Below, in pieces: positions 36,819 through 51,874 of a stretch of 64,000 nucleotides of DNA (within the stretch, counting starts at the first letter, position 1; each line of letters begins with the position of its first letter). The translations under genes and the position numbers were made by a program. Under the pieces are notes generated by a model, which made no database searches, was not told where the DNA came from, and saw only the letters and a program-made list of their open reading frames with translations. Source of the DNA: Acinetobacter haemolyticus (lineage in GTDB: Bacteria > Pseudomonadota > Gammaproteobacteria > Pseudomonadales > Moraxellaceae); assembly GCF_900406815.1 (NCBI RefSeq), contig NZ_OVCN01000009.1, positions 92,291-156,290 on the forward strand, read 5' to 3'.

Positions 36819-39104
36819 ATGCTCAGTCGTCAATTAGAAGTATCGCTACGTTTGGCTGTTAGCATGGCTCGTCAAAAGAGACATGAGTTTCTGACAGTAG
36901 AACATTTGTTGCTTGCATTACTTGATAACGATTCAGCCGTGAATGCTCTAAAAGCATGTGGTGCTGATATCGTTACGCTACGTAAAGAACTAGAGGAATA
37001 TGTAGAGCAACATACCCCAAAGCTTGGTGACAATAGTGAACAAGCGCCTCATCCAACAGAGAGTTTTGATCGAATTTTACAACGTGCGATCTTCCATGTT
37101 CAATCGAGTGGTGGAGATCGAACAGTCGAAGGTGCAGATGTTCTCGTAGCAATGTATTCAGAAAGAGATTCTTTTGCTGTTTATTTGCTTAAACGTCATC
37201 AAATTAACCGTTTGACGCTAACTCAATACTTGTCTCATGGTACACGTAAAGATGAGATTCAGGTCGAAGAAGAAGTAGAAGATATTGAAGGTGAAAATGG
37301 TGCTTCAGCGAGTGCTGGGCCATTGGAGCAATATACGCTTAACTTAAATGTCGAAGCTCAAAAAGGTAAAACAGATCCTTTAATTGGACGCGAGAAAGAG
37401 ATTGAGCGTGCGGCACAAATCCTATGTCGCCGCCGTAAGAATAATCCGCTTTTAGTCGGTGATCCTGGTGTTGGTAAAACATCGATAGCCGAAGGTCTAG
37501 CTTGGTTAATTGTCAATGGTAAGGCGCCGAAACCACTTGCAAATGCTGAAGTGTATAGTTTGGATATTGGTGCGTTAGTTGCTGGTACTAAATATCGTGG
37601 TGATTTTGAAAAGCGTTTAAAACAACTGTTGAATGCCTTGAAAAAAAATCCAAATGCCATTTTGTTCATTGATGAAATTCATATGATTATTGGTGCAGGC
37701 TCTAGTATGGGCAGTACCATGGATGCATCGAATTTAATTAAACCAGCTTTGGCGAATGGTAGTTTACGTTGTATTGGATCAACCACATTCCAAGAGTATC
37801 GTCAGGTATTCGAAAAAGATCATGCTTTATCACGTCGTTTTCAAAAGGTTGATGTAAATGAACCAAGCATTAATGAAACGATTGAAATTTTGCGCGGTTT
37901 AAAAGGAAAATTTGAAGACTTCCATCATGTTGAGTATGAAGATAAAGCGCTTGTTGCAGCGGTAGAGCTTTCTGCTAAATTCATTAATGATCGCTTTTTG
38001 CCAGATAAGGCAATTGATGTGATTGATGAAGCGGGCGCTCAACGTCGCTTAAAAGCAGAAGTGGATGGTTCAATGATTTCTGTTGAAAACATTGAAGATA
38101 TTGTGTCAAAAATTGCACGTATTCCACCGAAAACTGTATCTAAAGATGATAAGACTGTACTTGAAAACTTAGAGCGTGATTTAAAGCGTGTTGTATTTGG
38201 TCAAGATGAAGCAATTACAGCACTAGCATCAGCGATTAAGCTATCCCGTGCAGGTTTAAAAGCGCCAGACAAACCGGTAGGCAGTTTTGTGTTTGCAGGT
38301 CCTACAGGTGTCGGTAAGACTGAAGTGACCAAACAGTTAGCTAAATTGTTAGGTGTCGAGTTTGTGCGTTTTGATATGTCTGAATACATGGAGCGTCATG
38401 CAGTTTCTCGTTTGATTGGTGCGCCTCCAGGTTATGTTGGTTATGATCAAGGTGGCTTGCTCACTGACGCGATCCATAAGAATCCACATTGTGTATTGTT
38501 ACTTGATGAGATTGAAAAAGCACATCCTGATGTCTTCAACTTGTTATTACAAGTGATGGATCATGGTGCATTGACGGACAATAATGGACGTAAATCTGAT
38601 TTTAGAAATGTGATTATTGTGCTTACAACCAATATCGGTGCAGAAAGTATTTCTCGTGCAAGTATTGGCTTTACTGAGCAAGATCATAGTGCTGACAATC
38701 AGGATGCAATGAAACGTGCATTCTCGCCTGAATTCCGTAATCGTTTGGATGGTGTGATTCAGTTCAAATCTCTTCCAACCACTGTTATCGAATCAGTTGT
38801 AGATAAATTCTTAACTGAGTTGCAAGCCCAGTTAGATGAAAAACAAGTCGTATTAGAGGTAGATCAAAGTGCACGTGACTGGTTGTCAACCAATGGTTAT
38901 GACCGTCTCATGGGTGCTCGTCCTATGCAACGTTTGATTCAGGAACACTTGAAAAAACCGCTTGCTGAAATGATTCTGTTTGGTGAGCTAGCCGAGCATG
39001 GCGGCAACGTTGCGGTTTCTGTGAAAATGGAAGATGGCAAAGAGGTTGGCTTGAAGTTGGAAGTATTTGAAGATCATATCAACCCGAGTGCTGAACCTGC
39101 TTAA
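36819..39104 (+). CDS. clpA: ClpA, ATPase subunit of the ClpAP protease
   Basis: A 761-residue AAA+ unfoldase. The N domain (residues 1 to about 150) is the ClpS-binding part; the first ATPase has Walker [10 protein letters not shown] and Walker B LFIDEIH, the second GPTGVGKTE and [12 protein letters not shown]. The C-terminal part has the arginine finger region RNRLDG and [15 protein letters not shown] lies 5 bases before ATG. Stop codon overlaps the ynfA start (TAATG). Confidence 0.97.
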   Translation: MLSRQLEVSLRLAVSMARQKRHEFLTVEHLLLALLDNDSAVNALKACGADIVTLRKELEEYVEQHTPKLGDNSEQAPHPTESFDRILQRAIFHVQSSGGDRTVEGADVLVAMYSERDSFAVYLLKRHQINRLTLTQYLSHGTRKDEIQVEEEVEDIEGENGASASAGPLEQYTLNLNVEAQKGKTDPLIGREKEIERAAQILCRRRKNNPLLVGDPGVGKTSIAEGLAWLIVNGKAPKPLANAEVYSLDIGALVAGTKYRGDFEKRLKQLLNALKKNPNAILFIDEIHMIIGAGSSMGSTMDASNLIKPALANGSLRCIGSTTFQEYRQVFEKDHALSRRFQKVDVNEPSINETIEILRGLKGKFEDFHHVEYEDKALVAAVELSAKFINDRFLPDKAIDVIDEAGAQRRLKAEVDGSMISVENIEDIVSKIARIPPKTVSKDDKTVLENLERDLKRVVFGQDEAITALASAIKLSRAGLKAPDKPVGSFVFAGPTGVGKTEVTKQLAKLLGVEFVRFDMSEYMERHAVSRLIGAPPGYVGYDQGGLLTDAIHKNPHCVLLLDEIEKAHPDVFNLLLQVMDHGALTDNNGRKSDFRNVIIVLTTNIGAESISRASIGFTEQDHSADNQDAMKRAFSPEFRNRLDGVIQFKSLPTTVIESVVDKFLTELQAQLDEKQVVLEVDQSARDWLSTNGYDRLMGARPMQRLIQEHLKKPLAEMILFGELAEHGGNVAVSVKMEDGKEVGLKLEVFEDHINPSAEPA

Positions 39105-39466
39105 TGTTTGAAGTCACTTACTCAATAACCCAAGTACTTAAGGTATTTGGGTTATTTTTCATTACAGCAATTGCTGAAATTTTAGGTTGCTATTTCCCTT
39201 ATTTAATTTTGAATCAGGGCAAATCTCATTGGTTGTGGATACCTACAGCATTGAGTCTAGCTCTTTTTGTCTGGCTATTGACACTGCATCCAGTAGCATC
39301 TGGTCGTATTTATGCAGCCTATGGCGGTATTTATATATTTACAGCGTTAATGTGGTTGCGCTATGTCGATCAAGTCGTGCTGACCCGTTGGGATCTCTTG
39401 GGGGTAGTTGTGGTTTTATGTGGAGCATCACTTATTATCTTGCAACCAGATGGTCTTGTACGCTAG
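39104..39466 (+). CDS. ynfA: YnfA/UPF0060 small membrane protein
   Basis: A 120-residue four-helix protein of the UPF0060 (YnfA) family: [45 protein letters not shown] and [12 protein letters not shown] match. YnfA is SMR-like and linked to multidrug export in some bacteria; the role here is unknown. ATG 39104 overlaps the clpA stop. The first 18 codons coincide with the terminator-like hairpin at 39124-39159, an odd arrangement. The N-terminal extension is about 11 residues longer than E. coli YnfA. Confidence 0.85.
   Translation: MFEVTYSITQVLKVFGLFFITAIAEILGCYFPYLILNQGKSHWLWIPTALSLALFVWLLTLHPVASGRIYAAYGGIYIFTALMWLRYVDQVVLTRWDLLGVVVVLCGASLIILQPDGLVR
39124..39159 (+). terminator. Terminator-like hairpin inside ynfA 5' end
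   Basis: AATAACCCAA and TTGGGTTATT form a 10-bp stem, extendable inward by wobble pairs, followed by T5. It sits 20 bases past the clpA stop and covers codons 8-18 of ynfA. It probably ends most clpA transcripts. Confidence 0.65.
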
Positions 39467-39558
39467 AAACTACAAAATATTTACTAAAAACACTTGTCAA
39501 ATGGTGAAATAGTGCGTAATTTAGATTTAAGAGATATTTTTTGATATTTGAAATAAAT

Positions 39559-39612
39559 ATGTTAAAGCATACTTTGAACACAAACGCATACTTTTACTTT
39601 TGGCACTATTGA
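39559..39612 (+). CDS. Leader peptide 1 of aroG attenuator (aromatic-rich)
   Basis: A 17-residue open frame, MLKHTLNTNAYFYFWHY, ending in TGA immediately before a series of stem-loops and a strong terminator. The Tyr, Phe, Tyr, Phe, Trp, His, Tyr codon run resembles leader peptides such as pheL and pheM of enterics. The ribosome binding site is weak. A candidate promoter has TTGTCA at 39494 with a 17-base spacer to TAATTT. Function is inferred from sequence and position before the DAHP synthase gene. Confidence 0.65.
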   Translation: MLKHTLNTNAYFYFWHY

Positions 39613-39613
39613 T

Positions 39614-39694
39614 AGTTGCCTGATGCGTTTCGGGCAGCAAAAAGGGTTGCCCAACCAGTTAATACCTGATCGGCAACACCGATCAGGTTTTTTT
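39614..39694 (+). promoter_or_regulatory. aroG transcription attenuator with terminator
   Basis: After leader peptide 1, GTTGCCTGA can pair with TCGGGCAGC (39614-39638) and the overlapping GGGCAGC with GGTTGCCC (about 39632-39652), mutually exclusive hairpins. Then CCTGATCGG / CCGATCAGG with a 5-base loop and T7 (39665-39694) is a perfect intrinsic terminator. Segments GTTGCC and GGCAAC give further alternative pairings. This is the architecture of ribosome-mediated attenuation, 164 bases before aroG. Confidence 0.65.
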
Positions 39695-39728
39695 ATGCTT
39701 TAACAATCATTACCTTAGGAGAATCATC

Positions 39729-39821
39729 ATGTATACATTTAACGTTTCATATTTTAGCAAGACTTCTTGGTTTTACTTTGCGAAGAAATCAACGTCGCTT
39801 AGATCACACTTGCTCAAATAA
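39729..39821 (+). CDS. Leader peptide 2 upstream of aroG (aromatic-rich)
   Basis: A 30-codon open frame after the terminator, with AGGAG 7 bases before its ATG. It starts MYTFNVSYF and contains SWFYFAKKS, so Tyr, Phe and Trp are again heavily used, then a basic end. It stops 36 bases before aroG. It may control translation of aroG or be a second sensor; a coding role other than regulation is also possible. It is not long enough for a known fold. Confidence 0.55.
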   Translation: MYTFNVSYFSKTSWFYFAKKSTSLRSHLLK

Positions 39822-39827
39822 ATATTC

Positions 39828-39844
39828 GGACTGTTTAGCAGTCC
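39828..39844 (+). promoter_or_regulatory. Hairpin next to the aroG ribosome binding site
   Basis: GGACTG TTTAG CAGTCC, 6-bp stem, directly before AAAGGA of aroG and 6 bases after the leader 2 stop codon. A ribosome at the leader end would melt it. It has no U run, so it is not a terminator. Confidence 0.5.
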
Positions 39845-39857
39845 AAAGGAAATGAAA

Positions 39858-40901
39858 ATGAATGCTTTAAATACTGCTTTGACACAACCACAAACGCATA
39901 CAAAAGAATCAATGCTCAGCTTACCTACACAGCTCAAAGCGCAGTATCCCTTGTCCGCTACTTTAGCGCAGCAGATTTCAAAACATCGTCAAACGATTCA
40001 AAATATTTTATCAGGTCATGATCCTCGTTTAATGGTAATTACAGGGCCTTGTTCGATTCATGATCCTATTGCTGTATTAGAGTACGCTGATCGCTTACAA
40101 CAACTACAAGAACAAGTGAAAGATCAGATATTTCTCGTGATGCGAGCATATATTGAGAAGCCTCGCACAACAGTAGGTTGGAAAGGTTTCTTATATGACC
40201 CAAATTTAGATGGATCATCAGATTTACAATTAGGTTTAGAAAAATCTCGTGAGCTTTATTTACAGCTCATTGAAAAAGGATTACCTATTGCAAGCGAAAT
40301 ATTAAGCCCTATGGCTACAGGTTACTTCGATGATTTATTGGCCTGGGGCGCAATTGGCGCACGTACTAGCGAATCACAAATCCACCGTGAAATTGCGAGT
40401 CATATGCCGTATAGCATTGGCTTCAAAAATGGTACGGATGGTTCGATTCAGATTGCTTTAGATGCAATTCAATCTGCTTTAAATGGTCATCAATTTTTAG
40501 GAATGACACAACAGGGATTACCTGCAATTCTTCATAGCAATGGTAATCCATTACCGCATTTAATTTTACGCGGTTCTAACCAAGGCACAAATTATGACTT
40601 AGCATCAATTCAAGCAATGCATTTTAAGCATAAGCATTTACCAGCATTGGTGATTGATTGTAGTCATGGAAATAGTGGTAAGGATCCATTACAACAACCG
40701 AATGTATTAAAGCAAATCATTGCAGAACGTGCTGAGTCCAAAGTTCGTGGTGTGATGATTGAAAGTCACTTGGTTGATGGGAATCAAAAGATTTCTTGCG
40801 ATATGACATATGGACAATCGGTGACTGATGGTTGTTTAGGTTGGGATAAAACTGAACAAGCTTTATTAGATGTTGCAAAACAAATGAGATCAAAAAAGTG
40901 A
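39858..40901 (+). CDS. aroG: DAHP synthase, class I (aroF/G/H type)
   Basis: A 347-residue enzyme joining phosphoenolpyruvate and erythrose 4-phosphate, first step of aromatic amino acid synthesis. Conserved: MVITGPCSIHDP, MRAYIEKPRTTVGWKGFLYDP, GARTSESQIHRE, SIGFKNGTDGSI and VIDCSHGNSGKDP. An N-terminal segment of about 25 residues carries the feedback-inhibition interface in this class; the sensed amino acid is not clear by eye. ATG 39852 lies one base after AAAGGA; ATG 39858 is 7 bases from it and is chosen. The aromatic-rich leader region and terminator upstream suggest attenuation control. Confidence 0.94.
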   Translation: MNALNTALTQPQTHTKESMLSLPTQLKAQYPLSATLAQQISKHRQTIQNILSGHDPRLMVITGPCSIHDPIAVLEYADRLQQLQEQVKDQIFLVMRAYIEKPRTTVGWKGFLYDPNLDGSSDLQLGLEKSRELYLQLIEKGLPIASEILSPMATGYFDDLLAWGAIGARTSESQIHREIASHMPYSIGFKNGTDGSIQIALDAIQSALNGHQFLGMTQQGLPAILHSNGNPLPHLILRGSNQGTNYDLASIQAMHFKHKHLPALVIDCSHGNSGKDPLQQPNVLKQIIAERAESKVRGVMIESHLVDGNQKISCDMTYGQSVTDGCLGWDKTEQALLDVAKQMRSKK

Positions 40902-40910
40902 TGTTGAAAT

Positions 40911-40947
40911 ATTACTAGCCAATTCAAAGAGATTGGCTAGTAATTTT
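40911..40947. terminator. Bidirectional terminator after aroG
   Basis: ATTACTAGCCAAT / ATTGGCTAGTAAT, 13-bp perfect stem with an 8-base loop, between the converging aroG and hydrolase genes. Confidence 0.88.
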
Positions 40948-40959
40948 ATTTATCATTCA

Positions 40960-41880
40960 TTATGCCGCATGACTTGAATGTGCTGAAAGAAATAGACTTA
41001 TCTCTTGAGTGAATTTTCTAGGCTCTGTAATCAAAGGGGTGTGACCTGAACGTTCAAAATATACCGTATTGGCATTCGTCAAGCTTTCAGCAATCAGAGT
41101 TTGTCCTGTTTCAGGATAAAGCGTTGAGCCGCGGCCTATAAAAAATGTAGTTGGGCAATTTAACTGAGCAATTGCTTCGCGATAATCTTCATCATGATTG
41201 AGATAATTTTCTACATACCATAGCAAGTAATCAAGTCGTTGAATTGGCAGTAAGTACTTTTGTAAGAAAGGACGATTCAGCGCCAGTTTGAAAATCTTCG
41301 GACTATAATTGTTACTGCCTTGCAGCTCGATAAATGCACTCCATAAACTCACAAGCTTATATCGGATATCATTCGGTAAATCTTCAAGCTTCTGCGCATG
41401 CTTGTATTCAAATAACAAGGTCTGAATATCGAGCAGGAGATTTTTAAATTGAGGATATTGTTTACCAAATAAGCCATATTGCCAAGAATCGTCGACAGAA
41501 ATTTTTGGCGTTTGATCAATGTGCAAATAGGCTTTTAATTTTTGCGCCAAATCTCCATGCTTCATGCCATGCATGGCTGTTGTTGCACCCATTGAATAGC
41601 CCATCAAAATGAATTGATCTAATTTTAATAGTTTAATCAGCGTATCAATATCATTCCAATGACTTGAAATGGCATCTAAGTGAGGAATTGCACAATCCTT
41701 AGAGCCGCCAAAACCACGCCAATCAGGAATAATAAATTCATATTGTTTACGACTAGCAAATAAAAAAGGAAGCCATTGCCAACTTTGCATGCCGAGTCCC
41801 GATAAGACGAGTACAGGTTGGCCTTCGCCTACACGTCGAACAAATAATTTTTCTTGATCAGGCATGTTATAAAACGGCAT
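40960..41880 (-). CDS. Alpha/beta hydrolase
   Basis: A 306-residue serine hydrolase: VLVLSGLGMQSWQW (oxyanion), the IPDWRGFGGS region, nucleophile elbow GYSMGAT (Ser near residue 95), and SGHTPLITEP with the catalytic His; the Asp probably lies before IGRGSTLY. Its ATG overlaps the stop of the PadR gene (TAATG), making a two-gene operon divergent from fadH. Substrate unknown; given the neighbours it may act on a lipid or aromatic ester. Confidence 0.9.
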   Translation of the reverse strand: MPFYNMPDQEKLFVRRVGEGQPVLVLSGLGMQSWQWLPFLFASRKQYEFIIPDWRGFGGSKDCAIPHLDAISSHWNDIDTLIKLLKLDQFILMGYSMGATTAMHGMKHGDLAQKLKAYLHIDQTPKISVDDSWQYGLFGKQYPQFKNLLLDIQTLLFEYKHAQKLEDLPNDIRYKLVSLWSAFIELQGSNNYSPKIFKLALNRPFLQKYLLPIQRLDYLLWYVENYLNHDEDYREAIAQLNCPTTFFIGRGSTLYPETGQTLIAESLTNANTVYFERSGHTPLITEPRKFTQEISLFLSAHSSHAA

Positions 41881-42440
41881 TATTTTTCTCCAATTTGACT
41901 TTGTTCTTCAAACTTTTTCAGTTGAGGAATCATTTGTTCTAACCATTTTATCCATTCATTTTCTTTAATGATACCGAGTTCTAGGATCATTTTATGAATA
42001 AACAGAACACGATTAGTAGGTTCATTGTTTTTAAAATCTTTATCATGAATTGCTTGATAAAGGTTTAATTTTTCCTTATGTAATATTAAATGTCGTTCCA
42101 ATTCTGGCAAAATTTTATTACCACCGAGTTGAGCTTCGGCTCTTAATCTGACCATAAGGTCATCACGAAGCTGGGCTGGTTCACTTTGCTCTTCTATCCA
42201 CGAGGCAAGTTGTATCCGTCCAGACTGTTCGATTTGATAGGTTTTTTTTCGGCTATTTGCCGCTTGTTCTTCTATTGTAGATATCCATCCTTTTTTCAGC
42301 ATACCATTGAGTTCTCTATAGATTTGCTGATGCGTCGCATTCCAAAAGAAGCCCATTGAGCGATCAAAACGACGAGCTAACTCGAAACCTGTACTTGGTT
42401 TTTCTAGTAGGCTCGTCAATAAAACGTGGGCGAGTGACAT
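41880..42440 (-). CDS. PadR-family transcriptional regulator
   Basis: A 186-residue protein with the PadR winged helix at the N-terminus (SLAHVLLTSLLEKPSTGFELARRFDRSMGFFWNATHQQIYRELNGM) and a C-terminal helical dimer domain (Vir_C-like) with KTYQIEQSGRIQLASWIEE. GGA lies 5 bases before ATG 42440; the frame reaches 42479 inside the operator. PadR proteins usually repress by binding aromatic or other ligands. Two TATGCAA-N4-TTGCATA palindromes in the divergent region (42472-42531) are likely its sites. Confidence 0.9.
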   Translation of the reverse strand: MSLAHVLLTSLLEKPSTGFELARRFDRSMGFFWNATHQQIYRELNGMLKKGWISTIEEQAANSRKKTYQIEQSGRIQLASWIEEQSEPAQLRDDLMVRLRAEAQLGGNKILPELERHLILHKEKLNLYQAIHDKDFKNNEPTNRVLFIHKMILELGIIKENEWIKWLEQMIPQLKKFEEQSQIGEK

Positions 42441-42471
42441 GTTGATCCAATATAAAAATGACTCATCAGAA

Positions 42472-44588
<2,117 letters not shown>

Positions 44589-44598
44589 ATAAAAAAAC

Positions 44599-44636
44599 AA
44601 GGCATTTCTTCTTAGAAGAAATGCCTTTAATTTTTA
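44599..44636 (+). terminator. Intrinsic terminator after fadH
   Basis: AAGGCATTTCTTCT / AGAAGAAATGCCTT, 14-bp stem, then a T-rich tail. Confidence 0.85.
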
Positions 44637-44663
44637 TAGATTAATTTAAAAAGGAATAAAAAA

Positions 44664-45071
44664 ATGATCTTTGAAACTACAAAAAAATCGTTAGAAAACT
44701 GGCATCAAATGATTCAGGTAGGTGATTTATCTAACTTAAATGAGTTGTTGGCTGAAGATGTAGTATTTCGTTCGCCCGTCGCCTATAAACCTTATGAAGG
44801 CAAACATGTCGTTTATTTCATTTTAAGTAATGTCATACAAGTTTTTGAAAATTTTACTTATCACCGTGAATTTTATACGGAAGGTGGTGAGAGTGTTGTG
44901 TTGGAATTCAGTGCAAATGTGAATGGTAAGGCATTAAAAGGAATCGACATGATACGTTTTAATGCAGAAGGGAAAATCATTGATTTCGAAGTAATGATTC
45001 GCCCAATGAGTGGACTAACTGCTTTAGCTGAACAAATGGGCGCTCGATTTGCCCAGTATCAGCCGCATTAA
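44664..45071 (+). CDS. SnoaL/NTF2-like protein
   Basis: A 135-residue cone-shaped NTF2-fold protein: helical start (KKSLENWHQMIQVGDLSNLNELLAEDVVFRSP) then beta strands (VVLEFSANVNGKALKGIDMIRFNAEGKIIDFEVM). Such proteins bind small hydrophobic ligands or act as isomerases; the function here is unknown. Start ATG follows AAAAAGGAAT at good spacing. It begins a set of three same-strand enzyme genes. Confidence 0.85.
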   Translation: MIFETTKKSLENWHQMIQVGDLSNLNELLAEDVVFRSPVAYKPYEGKHVVYFILSNVIQVFENFTYHREFYTEGGESVVLEFSANVNGKALKGIDMIRFNAEGKIIDFEVMIRPMSGLTALAEQMGARFAQYQPH

Positions 45072-45108
45072 CTTATAAAATAGCCTAAGTAATATTGAGA
45101 TTATTCTA

Positions 45109-45825
45109 ATGTGGTTAAAATTCTCAACTATCGCCTTACTGCCTGTATTGGTTATTCAAGGCATGATTGTACGCAAACGTACCCCACTATTACCAGAACC
45201 GCTAGGTGATAGAGATGGGCTTGTTGGTGAAGGAAAACCACTTTCTTTACTTATATTGGGTGATTCAGCGGCGGCAGGTGTTGGCGTGGAGAGGCAGGAA
45301 GAAGCATTATCAGGTGCGATTATTTCTGAGCTCAAAAATGACTATACATTGAAATGGAAATTACATGCTAGAACAGGACATACAACCCAACAAGTAAGTG
45401 AGGCAATAGCTGAGATTAGTCAGGGGAATTATGATGTAATTGTAACGTCAATAGGTGTTAATGATATCACCAAATTGACCTCTATAGGAACTTGGATAAA
45501 ACAACAAAAACAATTATTTACTCAAATACAAAACCGTTTTCAACCAAAATTGGTTATTGTATCAGGAGTACCACCGATGCAGCATTTTCCATCATTACCT
45601 CAACCATTAGCATGGTTATTTGGGAGATATGCCGAGCACATGAATAACACCTTACAACAATGGTTAGTTTCACAACAACAATATAGATTTATTTCATATG
45701 ATATTGAGGTTTTTCAAGCATTAAATATATCCATGGCAGCGGATGGCTTTCATCCAAGTCGTGAAATTTATGCAATTTGGGGTAAACAGGTCGCAGATTT
45801 AGTGCGGCAATCGTTTAACCCCTAA
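45109..45825 (+). CDS. SGNH/GDSL-family hydrolase
   Basis: A 238-residue esterase-like protein with an N-terminal hydrophobic segment (membrane anchor or signal). Block I: LLILGDSAAAGVGVE (nucleophile Ser), block III: SIGVNDIT (Asn), block V: DGFHPS (Asp and His). Typical of lysophospholipase/thioesterase TesA-like enzymes; substrate unknown. It lies 37 bases after the NTF2-like gene and 21 bases before the following hydrolase, so co-transcription is likely. Confidence 0.85.
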   Translation: MWLKFSTIALLPVLVIQGMIVRKRTPLLPEPLGDRDGLVGEGKPLSLLILGDSAAAGVGVERQEEALSGAIISELKNDYTLKWKLHARTGHTTQQVSEAIAEISQGNYDVIVTSIGVNDITKLTSIGTWIKQQKQLFTQIQNRFQPKLVIVSGVPPMQHFPSLPQPLAWLFGRYAEHMNNTLQQWLVSQQQYRFISYDIEVFQALNISMAADGFHPSREIYAIWGKQVADLVRQSFNP

Positions 45826-45846
45826 TATAGAGGGAGGAATGAAATT

Positions 45847-46935
45847 ATGGGCATATCCACTCTAAATAAACTTAAAGTTCTAGGTTCAGAATTATTTGAT
45901 TTTGCAGTAGGTGCAGAACTACCAAAAATGTATTATCACCCGCAAGGGAAAATTAAAGATGTTTTAGAAAAACTGCCTCAATTAAAACGAAAATATCGAC
46001 CAACACCATGGTTAAGCAATACACATGTTCATCTTTTATATTTTGATATAATTAGAAAGAAAACAATCAAGCTTATATATGATCGAATTGATCAACTAAC
46101 TATGCAAGATGGCGGTGTTACTGCCATTGCTTGGTATGGATTGGATCTGCCAAAAGATACCCCAACAGTTGTGATGATGCATACCATTACGGGTACGCCT
46201 GAGAGTATGCGTGAGTTGGTCAAAGATTTGCATGAATATACCGGTTGGCGAATCGCGTTATGTTTGCGTCGTGGTCATGCGGGTCTACCAATGCCTGTCC
46301 CACAGATTTCTTTATTTGGTTCAACCAGTGACCTTAAAGAACAATTGGATCATATTCAAAAGTTATTTCCAAAATCTGATTTGTATGCAGTCGGTTCATC
46401 TGCTGGAACAGGTTTGTTGGTACGTTATCTTGGTGAGCAGGCGGAAAATACGCCTTTTAAGGCAGCTTTTGCAATGTGCCCAGGCTATGACACCGAAATT
46501 GGATTTAAAAATGTGCATCCTTTTTATAGCAAAGTGATGACGAAAAAACTATTCAAGCATTTTATCGAGCCATATCAGAATATTTGGAGTCGAATTCCAT
46601 CACTTGAGAAGGTATTAGCGACCACAAGTTTAGAAGAGTTTGAAAAAGCTTATTTTGAAATGGCTGGGTTTCAGGATTATCAAAGTTATTGTAAGGCGAT
46701 TAACCCGATTTATGTGTTTCAAAATATCAAAATTCCATTGATGATTCTCAATGCTGAAGATGATCCAGTATGTTCAATTAAAAACTTGGAGCCTTATAAA
46801 GATAAAATAAAACAAATGGAAAATATTGTAGTAATCACAACGAAGAAAGGAAGTCACTGTGGTTTTTATGAAAGTCTAAGTGTTAAATCATGGGCTTCAC
46901 GTTTGATGGCAGATTTCTTCAAAAACTATTCATAA
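45847..46935 (+). CDS. YheT/ABHD1-3-like alpha/beta hydrolase
   Basis: A 362-residue hydrolase. Features: WLSNTHVHLLYF near the start, PTVVMMHTITGTPESMRELVKDL (oxyanion turn), RRGHAGLPMPVPQISLFG, the nucleophile elbow GSSAGTG, LNAEDDPVCS (acidic residue), and GSHCGFYE with the His. This is the lipase-like ABHD1/3 (YheT) pattern. A ribosome binding site (GAGGGAGG) precedes ATG 45847. Ends with a bidirectional hairpin. Confidence 0.88.
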   Translation: MGISTLNKLKVLGSELFDFAVGAELPKMYYHPQGKIKDVLEKLPQLKRKYRPTPWLSNTHVHLLYFDIIRKKTIKLIYDRIDQLTMQDGGVTAIAWYGLDLPKDTPTVVMMHTITGTPESMRELVKDLHEYTGWRIALCLRRGHAGLPMPVPQISLFGSTSDLKEQLDHIQKLFPKSDLYAVGSSAGTGLLVRYLGEQAENTPFKAAFAMCPGYDTEIGFKNVHPFYSKVMTKKLFKHFIEPYQNIWSRIPSLEKVLATTSLEEFEKAYFEMAGFQDYQSYCKAINPIYVFQNIKIPLMILNAEDDPVCSIKNLEPYKDKIKQMENIVVITTKKGSHCGFYESLSVKSWASRLMADFFKNYS

Positions 46936-46944
46936 ATACTTAAT

Positions 46945-46978
46945 CCAAAAAACATGCGCCGCAATAAAGCGGCGCATG
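46945..46978. terminator. Strong GC hairpin between converging genes
   Basis: CATGCGCCGC / GCGGCGCATG, 10-bp stem with a 6-base loop. On the minus strand it is followed by T6, so it terminates the lipoprotein gene at 47007. Confidence 0.85.
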
Positions 46979-47006
46979 ATATTTGGTTTTAATGATAACC
47001 AATAGA

Positions 47007-47471
47007 TTAATTGTTGAGTGCTGGTGTTGCAGCAGCAATTGCAGCAGCGACTGCATCTTCTTCAGATTGGCTAGAGCCGCTAGGTTTTGGTGCTTTTGGC
47101 TGTTCAGTTCTCGGTGTGCTTGGTTCAGTTTGAGTAGGTCTAGCTGATTCCGTACGTGAGGTTTCAGTTGGCGTACTATTACTTTGTGATTGAGCTGGAC
47201 GAGTTTCACGACGAATTTCGGTCGTTGTGTTTTCAGTTTCTTCTCGCATCGTCTCAACTGAAGGTGCAGGAGTTTCCTCACGTTCCACACTTTCTAGCCT
47301 TTCAAACTGTTGAGTTGTTTCTACAGACTCAGGTTGTTGTTCAACGACTTGTGTTTCAGTTGATTGCTCAGACTGCTGCTCTTCATTTTTAGGTTCTTCT
47401 TTTTTCACACAAGCTGTCAATAAAAGACCAGTGGCGATTGCTGCACAAATTAAAAGTTTTTTATTTGCCAT
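47007..47471 (-). CDS. Low-complexity lipoprotein
   Basis: A 154-residue protein with a lipoprotein signal (LLICAAIATGLLLTAC, lipidated Cys21) and a disordered tail rich in Glu, Thr, Ser, Gln, Pro and Arg. It ends in an Ala-rich segment (VAAAIAAATPALNN) that could form one helix. The composition suggests a surface or periplasmic spacer. Function unknown. The ribosome binding site is not obvious. Confidence 0.8.
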   Translation of the reverse strand: MANKKLLICAAIATGLLLTACVKKEEPKNEEQQSEQSTETQVVEQQPESVETTQQFERLESVEREETPAPSVETMREETENTTTEIRRETRPAQSQSNSTPTETSRTESARPTQTEPSTPRTEQPKAPKPSGSSQSEEDAVAAAIAAATPALNN

Positions 47472-49477
<2,006 letters not shown>

Positions 49478-49507
49478 TGTAGGCTTAAATAAACTGGGAA
49501 AGTTTAA

Positions 49508-50365
<858 letters not shown>

Positions 50366-50425
50366 GCCGATTTTCCCCTTTGAGTTCCTCTAGCAAGGGG
50401 AATCTCAACGTAAATCAAGGTTTAA

Positions 50426-51745
<1,320 letters not shown>

Positions 51746-51759
51746 GGTAACGTGTATCT

Positions 51760-51864
51760 ATGTTGAATTCTCCTGATGAACTTTCTTTACAAAAGAGAGA
51801 AACTTCACGAATTAATAATCCGATAAAATTCGTGACAGATCTTCCTTTAAAAAGAAGGATGTAG
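51760..51864 (+). CDS. Small ORF between eno and ftsB (34 codons)
   Basis: An ATG-initiated frame of 34 residues, 15 bases after the eno stop. It has a basic C-terminus (NPIKFVTDLPLKRRM) and ends 10 bases before the ftsB ATG. AAGG (about 12 bases upstream) is its only ribosome binding candidate. A TCACGAATT / AATTCGTGA inverted repeat (51805-51835) lies inside it. It may be a real small protein coupled to ftsB or a structured leader. Confidence 0.4.
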   Translation: MLNSPDELSLQKRETSRINNPIKFVTDLPLKRRM

Positions 51865-51874
51865 GGAGTTTTCA

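Noticed and set aside
39614..39652. A metabolite riboswitch before aroG
   Set aside because: The stem-loops follow a translatable aromatic-rich peptide and precede a terminator, which fits ribosome-mediated attenuation better; no known riboswitch core is visible.
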